A DNA stretch of 64,000 nucleotides from Diorhabda sublineata (lineage: Eukaryota > Arthropoda > Insecta > Coleoptera > Chrysomelidae), in assembly GCF_026230105.1 (NCBI RefSeq), contig NC_079475.1, positions 13,780,125 to 13,844,124 of the forward strand. The letters run 5' to 3'. Below, in pieces: positions 35,811 to 48,870 of the stretch. The translations under genes were made by a program, and so were the position numbers. Each line of letters opens with the position of its first letter. Position 1 is the first letter of the stretch. The notes below the pieces were generated by a model. It saw nothing but the letters and a program-made list of their open reading frames with translations. It was not told the origin of the DNA and did no database searches.

Positions 35811-38169
35811 GCCTAATCCTTTTGATCCTTCCTATGTGGGATAGGTGAATGATACCAGCTCTAAGCTGAGTAGTGCATGAGTTTTTTATTACGTTTCCTT
35901 TTATTTTATTCATAAGTATTATTCTCAGTTTTATTTTGAAAATTTAGTAGAAAATATTTTAGCCGATGCTGAAAGGAAATTAATCGAACCATTTTTTGCG
36001 AGTGTATCCTATTCAACATCAATATTACCAAACACAACGATCGACGTTTTTTGGCAATTAAATAGATTGCATCAAGACAGGAATAAGTGGAGTAAATTGA
36101 TTGGAAATCATTGATAGACTTCATACTGGACTATTGAAAGATTAGATTAAGGAAGGATTGAATCAATCATGATAAAATTGGGATAATGGAATGAAACAAG
36201 ATAAAATTGGAATTAAATGAATTTAAATCGATTCTAGTTCGATAAATAAATATTTTCCAGGAAAGTATTTAGGATTTTGGGAATATTATGAAAGACATTA
36301 GCGATCGCTTAATTGTGTTTTAGATGACCTAGCGTTTCTGCAATGCAAGTTATTATGTATCAATTTCCGGATCTCGATTTTTAGGATTATTATGTTGTCG
36401 AACATCACTAAATATCAATACATTGTTACAATAATAACAACTAACATTAATCAACCTTAAAAAATATTTGTTATAGACGAAGAATTAAATGATTATCAAG
36501 AACAAAATGTTTGTTTGTTTCATCTATTTATAATGCACTGAAAAATACAAAGCATTTGGCATGATTCTTGGAAAATTAGTATTAAATAATAAATAATGTT
36601 GATGACATAGTAAATGACAAAGCTGGTCATAGAGGAACTATTAGTTCCTAATAATTAGCTGAAAAATCCACTAAGTTAACTATTATTTTCATTTATACCA
36701 ACGTAACTTCACGGTCTAGGTCAGTGGACGAATTCGTAACATTCTTTATATTTTCTTTGTACATCATAATAACTCTTTGAACTTTAAAAATAAGATCACA
36801 GTGTTTGGTAGTACATATAAATTTATTAGTTTTTAAACGGATCTAACATACCTGTACGTTATACTATCGAGCATGATTTCATGCAACTATCAGATGTGTT
36901 TTCGATGCGTATCCTTCCAATAGCATCCTTAAAACAAAGTATTGAAAGCAAACACTGAACTAAATACTGGAGACGTATAAATTAGGTTTTTATTTGCCTA
37001 CAATTCGTTGGCTATTCCAAAGTTGCCAAAAGAAGAGCTCGGTATTAGTTTAATTTGTATTAAAATGCAACCAATCATTTGAATAACATCCGGAACCGCG
37101 AGGGGAAATGTGAATGGATTGACGTTGAGTGTACTCCTCATTTTGAATGTAACAAAAATTTTAGACATCGTTACTTGTTTTTTTCATCACAAAATTTGAG
37201 AGTTTCTATGCGGCATATTTTAAATGCAACGATGCAGTAAATTTTGTTCCCAAACTTTCTCATCCTTATTTCCTCGAGATATTAATTCGTTGTTATCATT
37301 TCTATTCTCTCAGAACCTCGCCATTTTTCATTCTGATCCTAATCAAATTAAATGTTAATTTATCAGTTTTAAGCTTTTTGGAGCTTCAGCAAAATTTTGA
37401 CAATTTACATAATTCTTAATTATACATTTTTTCATAGAATATTTCATAAATAATGAAATTTCTACCTTATGTAATCCGATAGTTTAGATATAAGATTTTA
37501 AAAATAAATGGATTTGAAATCTCATGTCGAAAACTGTCCAGCTGGTTATCTCTCACTGCCTTTTCAACCCCAAATGCTCCGAAGGAAATCCCAAATCTCT
37601 TCGAATACGAACATCTTGAATTTAATCTTGTCTTTAAGCTCTTTTTAGCACCTGACGAAAATAACGTATTCTCACTCCGTCTTAAAATAATTCACTGGAA
37701 TAAATAGAATTGGCACATAATATTGACGAATGAATTGGAGCTCATTCCTAAAGAAAATAAACCAGTGTAATCGTATACATTTTCATTGGACTTGAAACTT
37801 TTTTTGTATTTAGTGACAAAGTGATAATGAGCAATACGTAAACAAAATACACTGTGTGTATAAAGAACTATTTGGAAATAAATTTAGATCTGGAAGAGTG
37901 GTTTAATTCATGAAAAATAGGAAACATCAAGAAATATATACCAAGCTTTCCGAAATACCAACTTTGAAATATAGATTCTGTATGACACGCCTGAAATGAA
38001 ACGAAAATTGAAACAATGGTAGCACACAAATTCTCCAAGAAATCCCACTAAATTTAACACGTTTTGTCCCAACCAGAATTGATAAACTTTTCTATAGGCC
38101 CAAAAAATTCTTTTGTGTTTGCACACTCCATATGCGGTGTAGATCCATGGGAAAATAGAGAAGAAATTT
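35811..38169. other. Noncoding stretch
   Basis: No gene or structured repeat recognised in about 2.4 kb. Confidence 0.45.
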
Positions 38170-38640
38170 ATTTGGAAGTGCGAAAACATGATGTTTTTTG
38201 TGCACGGTTCATAGGCCCCGCTTTGGGCCCGAAGTATAGTTTACCCCACGGCCCAGAGTGCGAGATGTTGATGCTTTCTACAAAAGATGCTAGGACAGTA
38301 AGCATTGACAGACGATCAAGAGTGGTTGTAAAACCTCAAACCGTGGTCGACTAGGCAAATCTCCTATACATCTATCTGACCTAATGGCAAGTTACAACAC
38401 TTTTTTAAGAAGGACGATGATGTAGTGTAGGAAAATTGCTATTGAGCTGTTATTTGGTACAGCATTGGTAAATGCCCATATACTTTATAACAGAATAACA
38501 AAAAAATATAGCTATTACTGATTTTTGTATCAGTGTAGCAAAGAAGTTATCGAAGAAAGAAACTAGAGATGTTTTGCTGATGAAGACGCCAAAACCAAAA
38601 CATCCCGTTACTTAGGGAATAAAGAATGTCTAATATGAGA
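38170..38640 (+). mobile_element. piggyBac-like transposase remnant
   Basis: The plus strand has LMLSTKDARTVSI with a following V-V-x-KPQTVVDY-like block (the MLSTxH..KPxxVxDYN block). After a frameshift come LMASYNTFLRRTMM, CRKIAIELLFGTALVNAHIL and YNRITKK, matching SDQMASYxxxxRRTxKWYRKxxxELLFxxxVVNAxIxY of piggyBac transposases. The first catalytic D region is not visible and the C-terminal cysteine domain is absent. The sequence differs clearly from the 7-kb copy, so this is another lineage. Confidence 0.82.
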
Positions 38641-40089
38641 AGAGATGGTGAAGGGTACAGTGAAAAAAAATATTGTGAAATTCAAAGTAAAAAAGTGATT
38701 ACTTACTGCAGTTTTTGTTTTGGATAACTACATTATTGTAATCATTGTTTTGCGAAAAAGGTAAATAATACAATTTTTTTAATGTAATATTTATATTGTA
38801 ATATGATTTTCATCATGTTTTTCATACCCTTAAAAACAAAATTAACAAAAATAAGTACAGGTAATGTGAAGCCTACCACAAGTTACAAAATGTGATCAAA
38901 TATTATTTGAATTATGTCGAAGAAAACAAAAAAAAAATATGAAAACTAACACAAAATTAAATGAACCAAGTATAGGGTTATGTTCCAAGGACACAGGACG
39001 GTGCAAATAACTGTAAAATATATTTAAATATGGTCCCTTGGGTCTTGAAGGAGATTTGGAATAAAATATGTCGTACGGTCCACAGAATCGTTCTGGGTTG
39101 TGGGGAGAGTTCAGTTACGGGCCTATGGACTGCACCAGGTCTCAACGTGTTAAACCAATCTTCAACAGCCTATTCAACACATATTGGAAGCAAAAATGTA
39201 TGCTGCTTATGGAGTGTACGAAGTCTGGAAAACAATTAATTCAGATTCATATTATGAAACTTTGCAGCGCTTACGTCCTCACAGCGCTCAATTAACCCTT
39301 CATGGGATAACACACCATACAGTCCCGCATTGCACCGAGTCATTGCTGCATAGCAGTGTATTGGAGGGCGGCGCTTCCAAACTGACGTTGAGATCAAAAA
39401 ACCGTCACAATTCCCTTCGCACCAATTATTAGCGTCTACATTTTATGTGTGGGAGTTGCAAAGCTTGTTCGCAGATTGACAAATCCTTTAATTGTACAAG
39501 GTAATCATCTAGTGGTATGATCTGTATTGTACCTTACTTTTGGTGATAAAATATCTTCTGTACATTCACCGTCTTTTCTTTACAATCCATCGAAAGTTGA
39601 AAAAAACAACCCTTGTATATACTAAGTTGTTTTTACCTAATATTAACTAAATATTACCATATAGTTTTATGACTTTTAGGTATTGTAATTTTATTTGGAT
39701 TTGTTCTAAAGTTTTATTTATTAAATCCATTAGAGATATTTTTATTTTCTATTGAACTCAATTTGCAGTAAAGAGGTTTTGTTATATTTGGAAAGCTCCA
39801 TATCTATAAAAATAGGCCAAGAAAGTTCAAAGTTGTTGATAGAAATCCTTTCAAAAAACTGTAATTGATTTTTACAAAAACATTTAAAAAAGTGGTGTAA
39901 TGTTGATATTTCCGAGAAGTGCTATGTGCATTGGATAGGGACATTTTTTTTGATATGGATGTTTAGGAAAGAGCAAACTTTTTGATGAATAACTACAGGG
40001 GATCTTATTTGCAATAAAGAATTTGACAACACATCCAAATATGAAGCTACTTTTATAAATGGGATTAAACCTTTTCAATACTGTTACAT
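38641..40089. other. Noncoding stretch with unexplained GC-richer patch
   Basis: 39030-39500 has three overlapping open frames of 69-82 codons, none with a recognised domain. A CGSCKACSQ cysteine motif at about 39451-39477 hints at a retroelement linker but is too short to call. The rest is AT-rich. Confidence 0.45.
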
Positions 40090-40200
40090 TTTGTTCTACA
40101 TATCAATTTAGTCTATACAATAATATCAAATGTGAAAGTTTTATCATTACCAATAATAATTGGTAATGATAAATAATAATTATCAACATATAATTGTCAC
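40090..40200 (+). repeat. Dispersed repeat, copy A
   Basis: Shares GAAAGTTTTATCATTACCAATAATAATTGG and AATTATCAA-ATATAATTG-CAC with 41790-41890. Here ATTACCAATAATAATTGGTAAT is a near-perfect palindrome. Confidence 0.75.
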
Positions 40201-40989
40201 CCCTCCGAAGGCGATCCTGGCATATAGTGTTATATCAATAGAATATTCGTGAGAATATTATATGACAACCTTGCCATGTTATGTGAATTTCTTTAAATAA
40301 TAGCGAGAAGATATTTTTAATCTCCTGTATGGTAATCTTCCGAGCGAATATTTATTTTTACTTAAGCTAGTGATTTTTACCTTTGCAATGATTGGGAAAA
40401 AGTAACTCAAGGCACTTTTCGGCAGGGATAATATCAAAGTTGAGTGAAAATTCTTATCATTGAAATGATAGTTTTCAATTTTCCAAGAGAGCATACAGAT
40501 TACAGACATTAGATTTGATTACTGGCCTACAAAATGAACTGTAACTTTCTTCTGCAGTATTACAAATTCGCCTCCATTTCCAAATTTCATTATGCAGACA
40601 ATACCTGTTAGTGCCTATCGATTGTTCTCGTGGCGCTCGATTTTCCCGGACAATTTATAATAGGGTATTGCAAAACTGGGATGATTAATGAGAATAATGA
40701 ATTGTTCGCTAATAAGATAAGCCCTCGAAGGGATGACAAATACCTTCATTAATTTTGCATGGGTTAAATTCTGTTCAGCACATTCATCCTAAATGTTCTA
40801 TCACCCCGCGGAAATTATAACTGAAATTGAAACGACGAACTCAATGTATAACAACGTTACGAAGTGACCAGTGAGGTTTAATCAAAATTCACTCGATTTT
40901 TATGTACGGATAGTTCGAATACTATCAATTATCGAAATTAAAACTGTAATTATTTTCCGATATTTTCTTCCTATGTTTCCACATACTTT

Positions 40990-41715
40990 TCAGAAGGTCT
41001 GTCTAATGCTTTAATGCCACGATAAACATTTGATGCCTATTTAAAGTCAAAATGTTCGTACACCTGTTTAATTTCACCGTCGCTGTTAAATCTATTACTC
41101 TTTTAGACCTTTTCAAACAAGAAGTAGTTGCACGGGGCCAGATCAGGGCTATATGTTGGGTGATCATTCTTTCTGAAGTTACATTCGTGTACTGTAGTAC
41201 TAGAAAGTCAAGCAGTATGATCTGGAGCACTGTTTTGAAACAAGCAAACAAGCCTTAGTGTTTCAGAGTATAATAGGCTGCGTTTACTATTGATTAGATT
41301 CATATTGATTCAATTCATTCAAAAGTGATCTTTGTTTTTTTTTGGCACGGCCTTTCTTTACCGATAACACTCCATGGTATCTCTTTTCATCACCCATTAG
41401 AATTGATTGGATTAACCTTTTGTGGTCCTCGCGTAAAGTTCTAAAAATCGCTCATAACATTCCACTCGACGCTGCTTTTACAGTGTGCTTAGAATTCGAG
41501 GCACCCTCCATACACCATACATTTTGTTATATTTATTTAAAAGCTTATTTAGAATCCTTAGTACGCTTGTTTAGGAAATACCGCTTTGTGGTGCAATTTT
41601 TTCTATTTTTCGGTGCTACTCACTTACAATTTCGTCCACTAAATCAATTTTTTCTGGAGTGGTCACTGTCGCAAGACCTTCCGCACGTGGGTCATCACCT
41701 AATGATTCTCATTCT
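40990..41715 (-). mobile_element. mariner-like transposase remnant
   Basis: From 41715 down the minus strand reads DDPRAEGLATVTTPEKIDLV, then DEIVSE, an HTH-like IAPQSGIS..VLRILN, then a decayed segment with LMGDEKRYHG (the VTxDETWIHH block), then YSPDLAPCNYFLFEKV near 41165-41110 and a C-terminal helix. The order is correct for mariner. Frameshifts and stops are frequent, and part of the central region is lost near 41260-41340. Confidence 0.8.
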
Positions 41716-41789
41716 AAGGGAAACAAGTTAACGACCAATTCAATTATTGATAATGAAGGACATCGTAAGCGGCCTCTATTCTATTTTGG

Positions 41790-41890
41790 ATATATCAATT
41801 AAGTCTAACAAAATTTGAAAGTTTTATCATTACCAATAATAATTGGGACGAGAACACAGCGAATTATCAATATATAATTGACACTGTTTT
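41790..41890 (+). repeat. Dispersed repeat, copy B
   Basis: Direct-orientation relative of copy A. The two copies flank a 1.6-kb interval that includes the mariner remnant at 40990-41715. Confidence 0.75.
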
Positions 41891-42059
41891 GGATTTGTGT
41901 TGGTGTTAATCCTTCTATGATCAAAAATTTCTTAACATTGCTCAATTTGAGATATTGAGACCAATCGAAGCAGCATGTGTTAAGCTTGTATTGAGCTTTA
42001 TTTATTATATGAGGCCAAGGTTTCAATGACCGCACTACGTATCCCCTAATAGTGGAGGT

Positions 42060-42310
42060 TATATTGAAGTTAGACAAATGTAGAAATGAGGAAATGAAAG
42101 AAATAATAGAATTACTGACAATAATGAGAAAATTACTCAGAAAATAGTTAAGATGGTATAGACATATCCTCATATTGAAATAAGAATTATAAGAAAAATT
42201 GTATGAAGCAGGAGAGTAGAAAAGGTAGATCGAGAATAAAGTGGATAGACCAATTGAATGAAATAGGATATAAGAGAAGAAAATCCTCACTGAAATGGAA
42301 ATATCAGCAG
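42060..42310 (+). mobile_element. Non-LTR retrotransposon C-terminal remnant
   Basis: The plus strand gives LRWYRHIL, KLYEAGE and KGRSRIKWIDQLNEIG. This matches the tail RLRWYGHVxRM..KKIYEA..KRxRGRPxxRWxDQVxEI, common after RT in insect non-LTR elements. Short, with stops. Confidence 0.68.
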
Positions 42311-42924
42311 GAGTCTAGACAAAACGGACACATTGGATATAAAATAAATTTTATTACGAATACAGTTTCTTGGGAAACCTTCTATCACATTTTGTGATTG
42401 TTCTTCTTCTTCTTTCGTAATATTAACATATACCAATTTGTTTTTCTCCAAAACTTTTTTCAAAGTTGTAGATCTGTTTTTGGAAGAAATGTGTTTTACA
42501 ACTATCGAACACCAAAATTTTGTTCGAAATATATGGTGCAAGTAAACAAAATATGAGAAGAGCAATTTTTAGAATAATAATTAATTTTTATTTGCCTCAA
42601 TAAGGCTCATAATGATTAGGAATCATACAAAAATAGTACACTTCATAAAATATAGTCTTCACACATATACTTGGGTGCTTAGAAATCAGTTCACTGTGAA
42701 TTTTGGAATTTAACTATTTATTTTTTTAAATAATTCGTTATATCGAAAGAATATGCCGTTAGAAACACAATGTAATAGGTTTTAATGTGAGTATAAATTT
42801 ATGAAAATTTATTTCGACTATGTTTAAGATAGTAATGCATTAAGCAAATTTAGCTTTTTTATTATTAACATAAATAAGATTTCAATATCAATTTAAAGCT
42901 AAACGATTAATTTCTTTATAATGG

Positions 42925-43560
42925 GTATTACCTCTTTTTGCATTAATAACATTTCTCATACGATTCGGCATAGATCTATCTAATCAACTTAGCAATTGTT
43001 TCTTGTAGGATGTTAAGCCATTTTTCTTCTACTTCAACAATAAGCTGGCATCGAGTTAGGGGTAGGAAGTCCAGCTCGAATTCTTCTTTTTATCTCATAC
43101 CATAAATTTTATATAGGATTTAGGTGAGGACTATATGCTGGCCACTCCATAACCCGAAAACCGATTTCTGCAATGTAATTTTGCACGATTCTGGCGGTAT
43201 GCGACCTTGGAGTGTCATGCATAAAGGTATGAATTTCTAAAATCTCCTTGATATATCTATCAGCCGTTGAACCTCTTCTACCATGAACACCCCTACAAAT
43301 GCATACGAGTCGGTGCGTGTTCCTATAGAATTTGCACACCAATTCGTGCAGGAGGTACCTCCACTCTTCAAAGCCGAAATCTGTAAATCGTTCTCTTGAT
43401 CTTCGAATTTCAAACGTTCAATGAGATGCAAAAGTCGCCTATGAAAGAATTCAGTCTCTTCATGACGCTGGAACAATCTTCGAACCTCTGCGCGGGTAAT
43501 ATCCAATTGTCTCGTTGACCAAGTCCATTTTCTTAGTTTACCTACCATCACATTATTTTC
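42925..43560 (-). mobile_element. Tc1-like transposase remnant
   Basis: Minus-strand blocks from 43340 down are RNTHRLVCICRGVHG with TADRYIKEILE, HDTPRSHTARIVQNYI (the DNARPHTA block, aspartate kept), and FRVMEWPAYSPHLNPI. After a stop come LWYEIKRRIRAG-like and LPTPNS-like pieces and a tail resembling IPQETI..LIRSMPxRMxExIxxxGG. A second frame covers 43551-43237. The canonical block order of Tc1 is kept, but two frames and several stops are needed. Confidence 0.85.
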
Positions 43561-44655
43561 CTCACTTTACATCATTGTTCGTTTTTGTAAGCGAAGCTGC
43601 AAGCACGCGACATAATTTTGATTTGTATGAATATAGTTTTTGTTCGTAATATACTATTTTATAAAAAATGCTCACTCTAGCAACATTAATTAAATAAAAC
43701 ACTATTATCACTTAAATACCTTTGTTTTCCAATAAATAAGCAAAAAATATTTCTTATTGAAAATAATAACAGAAAATGCACAGTTTTCTTGTCTTCCTGG
43801 TAAAATTGCTACCAGTTTAAGCTGTACACTAAAATAAAATAATTAAGTTTACAATAATTAGAGCATTTCATTATATCGAATATGTAAATGCCTGATGTTT
43901 TAGTTTGAATAGGGGATTAATCACTTGAATAGCAATTTATTTCGTCGTATGACCAAAGTTATTCTTATTAATAATACAGAATCATCAACAGGATTTCAAA
44001 AAATGTATCCACACTCATCTCTCAATGAAAAGATTTAAAAATCCTTTCTAATACTTTTTTCTCGAAATTTGCTAAGTAAACATCTTTCCCACAATTAAAA
44101 ACTCCTTCGTTTGTTCATAAAAACCAATAAATTTGTCAATTTTTTTTCCAATTTACAAACCTAAAAGATAATTATAGATTCCTGAGGCGAATGAATATCT
44201 TTTAAAACTATAATAATTTAATGGCGTCGAGGAAATTGGACATGGGTAAATTTAAAACCTTAAACAATAATTATTAACTATAGTTAATAAAATTATATGC
44301 ACACTAACGGTTTTTTTTGACGTTTAACTATTTTGACGCCAGTTTCTATTTACATTATGAATATCATTGATTTTTCAACACTTGATTATGAATGCTGGTA
44401 GAGTATTGAAAATAAAATATTAGTTTTAATTGCCCCTACGCATTGTCTATACATAAACGACCAGAATATTGAAAAAAAAAAACATATATCTACAGAATAA
44501 TAAACACTTTCAACAAATTACGAACTAAACGCATAAAATCTGATTTTGTTCAGTCGTTTATTAAAAAAAATGTGTATAATATAATTAGTAATCAGAACAA
44601 TTTGTTTTCAGTAGAAATTTGTGTAAACATTTACCAAAGATGTGTACTGAATTAA
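43561..44655. other. Noncoding stretch
   Basis: AT-rich. No gene or repeat recognised. Confidence 0.45.
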
Positions 44656-44823
44656 GTTCTGTACTTAATCTTCACAACTGATTTACCAGAAACTAAAGTA
44701 ACAACAGGGGTAACACTCGCTGATGACACTGCTATAATATCATTCCACAGTGATCCTACATCTGTCACAAACATGTTGCAACTTAATCTAAACTGGCTCC
44801 AAATTTGCTTCAAGCAGTTCTAA
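44656..44823 (+). mobile_element. Jockey-like reverse transcriptase fragment
   Basis: A 55-codon open stretch ending in a stop reads VLYLIFTTDLPETKVT, then TGVTLADDTAIISFHSDP and LQLNLNWLQICF. This matches xLYxLYTxDLPxxxxxxxATFADDTAIL..DP..ASxxLQxxLxxIxxW. The catalytic A-D-D box is intact. Only this RT core piece remains. Confidence 0.85.
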
Positions 44824-47237
44824 ATATCTATGACATCATATAGATGTGAATATTAATCAAGTTCTGTACTTGAATTGATTATAAATCAGCTCCTGATTAA
44901 CATTATTAAAGAAATTTAAAAAATATATAAAGACTAAGAGCACGATAAAATAAATAAAGACTACTATTTAATTGTTTCCATCTACATAAATAATGAACAT
45001 CATCTAAATAAATTGATATTTTGTTTATTGTGAATATGTACAAACAGGTGACAATAGAAAATTTTTGATATCACTAAGTTTAGAAGAGAAATGTGAGAAG
45101 ATAGAAAAAAACCATAAGCGGAAAATTGAGCATTGATTAAATGCTAATCAAGTGCTATATTACTAAATTTTCCGATGTAAAAGTTTTTGAGAAATTGGTT
45201 GTTTTGCTAACTTCAGCAAAGCAATGTACGTTAAATGTGCAAAATCACTAAATAATTGGAGTAGAATGTTTTCATAATTTAATGATGATTAAATGCTCCG
45301 TTTTTCAATGATAGGAAGACATTTTTTGTAAGCAAAAACTTCCCTATTCTTGCAAATTCCGCAGAAAAGATGAAAACTTATAAACTCGCGTGGCCTCGTT
45401 TTGGTCTGTATAATAGACTAATGCTAATTAATTGCTGCGAAAAAAATGAATTTTTTTAGACGTTAACGAAAGAAAAATGACTGTTTCCGAGTTCTCTCTG
45501 CAGGACACTATCATTGACAAAGAATTTTCAAAATCATTTAATTTGCATTGCTCCACTATTCTTTTACTAAAGTTAACAAAAAATTGCATACTGTAGCAAT
45601 TAATTAGGATTCAATGAAGACTTCCATCATAATCACATAAAATTTTCATTACGAATGTTTGCGAAATATCAAGTTCCCTGGATTTGTCTAGTACTCAAGT
45701 GTATAAATCTTTTATTGTACCAATTTCTTTAAACTTTTTTACTAATTTACTGACAGTTGATCTTGTTATGTAATTTCAATTAGGATATACTTATTATAGA
45801 TATTACTCGTTTCTTGTTGACCGATCCATTGTGATTTTTAATAAACTTCAACAATAACAATTTATTGAAACGTCAAAAGTATTATTGTAGCAGTCATAAC
45901 CACCTAAATGTATTATTTTAACTACGGCGGACATAACACAAATGTTGTTATAACTCCGAAATTATGGTATTTAGATATAGGGAACATTAGATGAAAACGG
46001 GAAGATCCAACAACAATGTAAATACCACCATAATACCAGGCGTATCACAAGACCTTTGCGAACAAAAATTTCTAAACATCGTACAAGCCGTTTCCGAGAT
46101 AACTGAAGCGTTCCATACATAAAACTCACTCTGTATTTTAGAATTCAATTTTGGCCGGTAAAATTGGAGATCTGGTCTAGCACCTGAATGTACGGATTCA
46201 CAATAAAAACATTATCGGTTTATTTAGATTATGCTCTTGGTTTTTATATATTTTTATTAATAATGATAAGCAGAAACTGTTTTATGATTAATACTGTATC
46301 TATATATAAACAGAATTGATTATAAATTTTATAACCATTAATTCGCAAGACCATTAATTTTCCTTATTCAATAGTTCGAGATTCGTGGAGAGTCTTCTTT
46401 TAAATCTGATTTTACTTTTTGAAATTCCTCGTAACCATCCATCAATATAACAGTCTAACAATAGCCGGTAAACACGGTTTATGTCGGCAAACTCCTCGAT
46501 CATATTCTGACAGATAGTGATAAATGCAAGGCACGCCATCGATTACCTGCTATCAATAGAAGCACCAAGATCAGGCATATATACTTCTGAGCTTCGAACT
46601 ATTAATTTAATATCGATAAATTGTTAACGGGCATTAATACGTGTTCGGTCCATATTTTGCCAAGCGGAATTCAATATTCGGATGGCAAATGTAGAAAAAT
46701 TCATCTGTTGAAAAACGTGTTTGGGTTAATGTCACATGTGTGAGTTTATGAATTCGTTGATATTAGTTGACTCAATCTTTTTTATGCTAAATATGAATCG
46801 TTTCTTGATAACTCACTTTTTTATAAAGATTTAACTACGAATTTTACAAGAAATTTGAAAGTACCCACAATTAACAATACGACGAAACTTAGACTAAAGT
46901 CAAACTAAGTTATCTAATTTTGGTTTCGTTAATTTTTATAAAAAATATTGAAGAATCGGTCATGAATGTTTTTTGATTATGATTAGATGTAATTTGTTTA
47001 GTTTAATGTACTCTAATAATATTTTTTTTAATTGCCGAGTTAGCAAAGATAGCATCCGATATAATTTTTTCATTTTAACGTAAAGAGATACTAATATATT
47101 CTATATTATTAAAGAGATTCATAACTTGCTTTAAGTGCTTATTTATTACTAAGACAAACTAATTCTGGAAAATTGTTTTTGAGTTTAATCATATTGATAA
47201 GTTAATCCCTATTCCCACCATCAACGTCAACATTTAA
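44824..47237. other. Noncoding stretch
   Basis: About 2.4 kb of AT-rich sequence. Near 46085-46135 GTTTCCGAGATAACTGAAGC and AACTCACTCTGTAT resemble ends of insect DNA transposons but could not be paired. No gene seen. Confidence 0.45.
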
Positions 47238-47448
47238 CCTTTTCACTGCTAATATCATTTTATCGATAATATCTGAAATTTATTAAAATCCGTGTGGGCC
47301 TATTTTAGACGGTTGCAGCAGTTAAAAGTCTTGAGCCCAGTTTCAGGGGTGGTGGGCAATCACGGAAACTTCGTCTAGACCTACTAAAATGGAGCAAGGC
47401 CGAAAAAGTTCATTGGCCCGACTATAGGTAGCCATCGCAGTGAAAAGG
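47238..47448. mobile_element. piggyBac-type MITE with TTAA target duplication
   Basis: A 211-bp element with perfect 12-bp inverted termini (CCTTTTCACTGC / GCAGTGAAAAGG), flanked on both sides by TTAA (47234-47237 and 47449-47452). The TTAA duplication and CC-starting termini are diagnostic of piggyBac mobilisation. There is no coding capacity. Two decayed piggyBac transposases occur in the window (7.0 and 38.2 kb), but a match of their termini to this MITE could not be shown. Confidence 0.9.
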
Positions 47449-47464
47449 TTAAAAAAGAAGAAAC

Positions 47465-48250
47465 GAACCGTTGTCTAATTGTTCCTTACTCTTACGGAGG
47501 TATATTTAAAAGAATATCAATTTCTACACCGACGCATCCAAAACAATTAATGGCCTATAACCTACAGTAGTACTAGAAAAACGAAATTCTTACATTTAAA
47601 CTATATTCACATAATAACATTAACACTGGAGAACTCTATGCTATATTACAGGCCCTAATAATCGATATAAAACATCAATATAATAAAACAGCCATAATTC
47701 CAGCTCAATACTAACCCATTCAACAACAACAAACACCCAATAGGTATCCTTATTAAAATCCAATTAAACCTTATCCACTAATCCAAGGCAAACGTATCGA
47801 TGATTTGGGTCCCTTTACACACTAGCATCCCAGAAAACGAAAAAGCAAACGAATGGGCCAAAGAAGCAGCAGATAACAACGAAGCAACAATTGTACGGGA
47901 AGTAATAGCAAACGACTATAAAGGGACAATCAAAACAGAAGTTCAGTGCCAGTGGGAAAGTCGATATCAAAATATATAAAACCATCCGTCCAACCATGGG
48001 AAACCAGTTTTCAAAATCGTACTGATCAAATAAATTTAATGCATACTAAAGTGACACACTCATATCTATCTAATCGAGAAAACCCACTAATATGTTAAAC
48101 TTTTTAAACGAAAAACTAACTAACGACTTTCCAAACACCATAATTTCTCTACTTAACAATTATTGCAATACCATAAACTTAACCAAATATCTAAAAGATA
48201 CCCAACTGTATCATTAAAGTTGATGCGACAATAAATTTATAAAAAAAATA
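47465..48250 (+). mobile_element. Non-LTR retrotransposon 3' end with RNase H domain
   Basis: The plus strand carries the RNase H series: FYTDAS with KTINGL (first D), TGELYAILQALIIDIKH (E), a decayed TDS segment, and WVPLHTSIPENEKANEWAKE (the WVPxHxGIxGNEKADxxAK block, with N for the usual D). Downstream is a decayed tail with THSYLSNRENPLIC and, at about 48230-48250, an A-rich end. Typical of I/R1-type elements. 5'-truncated with frameshifts. Confidence 0.85.
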
Positions 48251-48479
48251 TCAATAAGTTGATTAATTTTTTGATATATACTCGTAATTAGTCTAAAAAT
48301 TATGCCACCTGAATAGTACTAATCAATTTGCTAATTTAACCATTTCATCTATTTTGTTATTGATGTTGTGTCTATTCAGTTTATGATTCTGGTTTGCATT
48401 GATTGAAAATTGAAGATATAAATTTTCGTAGCTACTACAATGCTATGAAAAACATTTAATTGTAATTACTTAGCTTTTA

Positions 48480-48870
48480 TATGAAAGTAACTGTAAAACC
48501 CGATCCAGTCTCTCCAAGAGGCTGCACGAGGGAATGAGAATGCGAGAGTGTGGATAGTGCGCCTCTAAAAGGATCTAACTTTCTTAAGGTTCTAACAACA
48601 TGCAATTAACTTAATCCTCTCCTATATACCTGGTAGTACGTTGCAAGAAAAACCAGCATACGTACATCTCTATACCTTCCATACGGTTTCATGCCACCAC
48701 CTCCTATTGTTTATTCACACGAACCCAGGCAAGACGTTTTGTATCAAAGTGTTAAGGAAACTCTCCATTGGGTCAGCATGGTGAGCATTTTTCAAGTGTC
48801 TAGTCTCCTTCTGCGGAGCTAGGCTGTTCATAGAGACTTGCAAACTGAATACATGGGAAGTAATTATGTT
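48480..48870. repeat. GC-richer, repeat-like segment of unknown type
   Basis: Starts near GTAAAACCCGATCCAGTCTC and includes CTCTCCAAGAGGCTGCACGAGGGAA-type sequence. It stands out in composition and lacks open frames. On the minus strand a GTGAATAAACAAT motif could be a polyadenylation region of a retroelement LTR, but no partner LTR was found. Confidence 0.35.

Noticed and set aside
39030..39500. Overlapping open frames with a CGSCKACSQ cysteine motif, possibly a Penelope-type linker
   Set aside because: The motif is too short and no GIY-YIG or RT block is nearby.
41805..42290. 161-codon minus-strand open frame, the longest in the window
   Set aside because: It overlaps a non-LTR tail readable on the plus strand and a dispersed repeat. 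Its hydrophobic, F/Y/S-rich translation looks like a shadow of AT-rich sequence.
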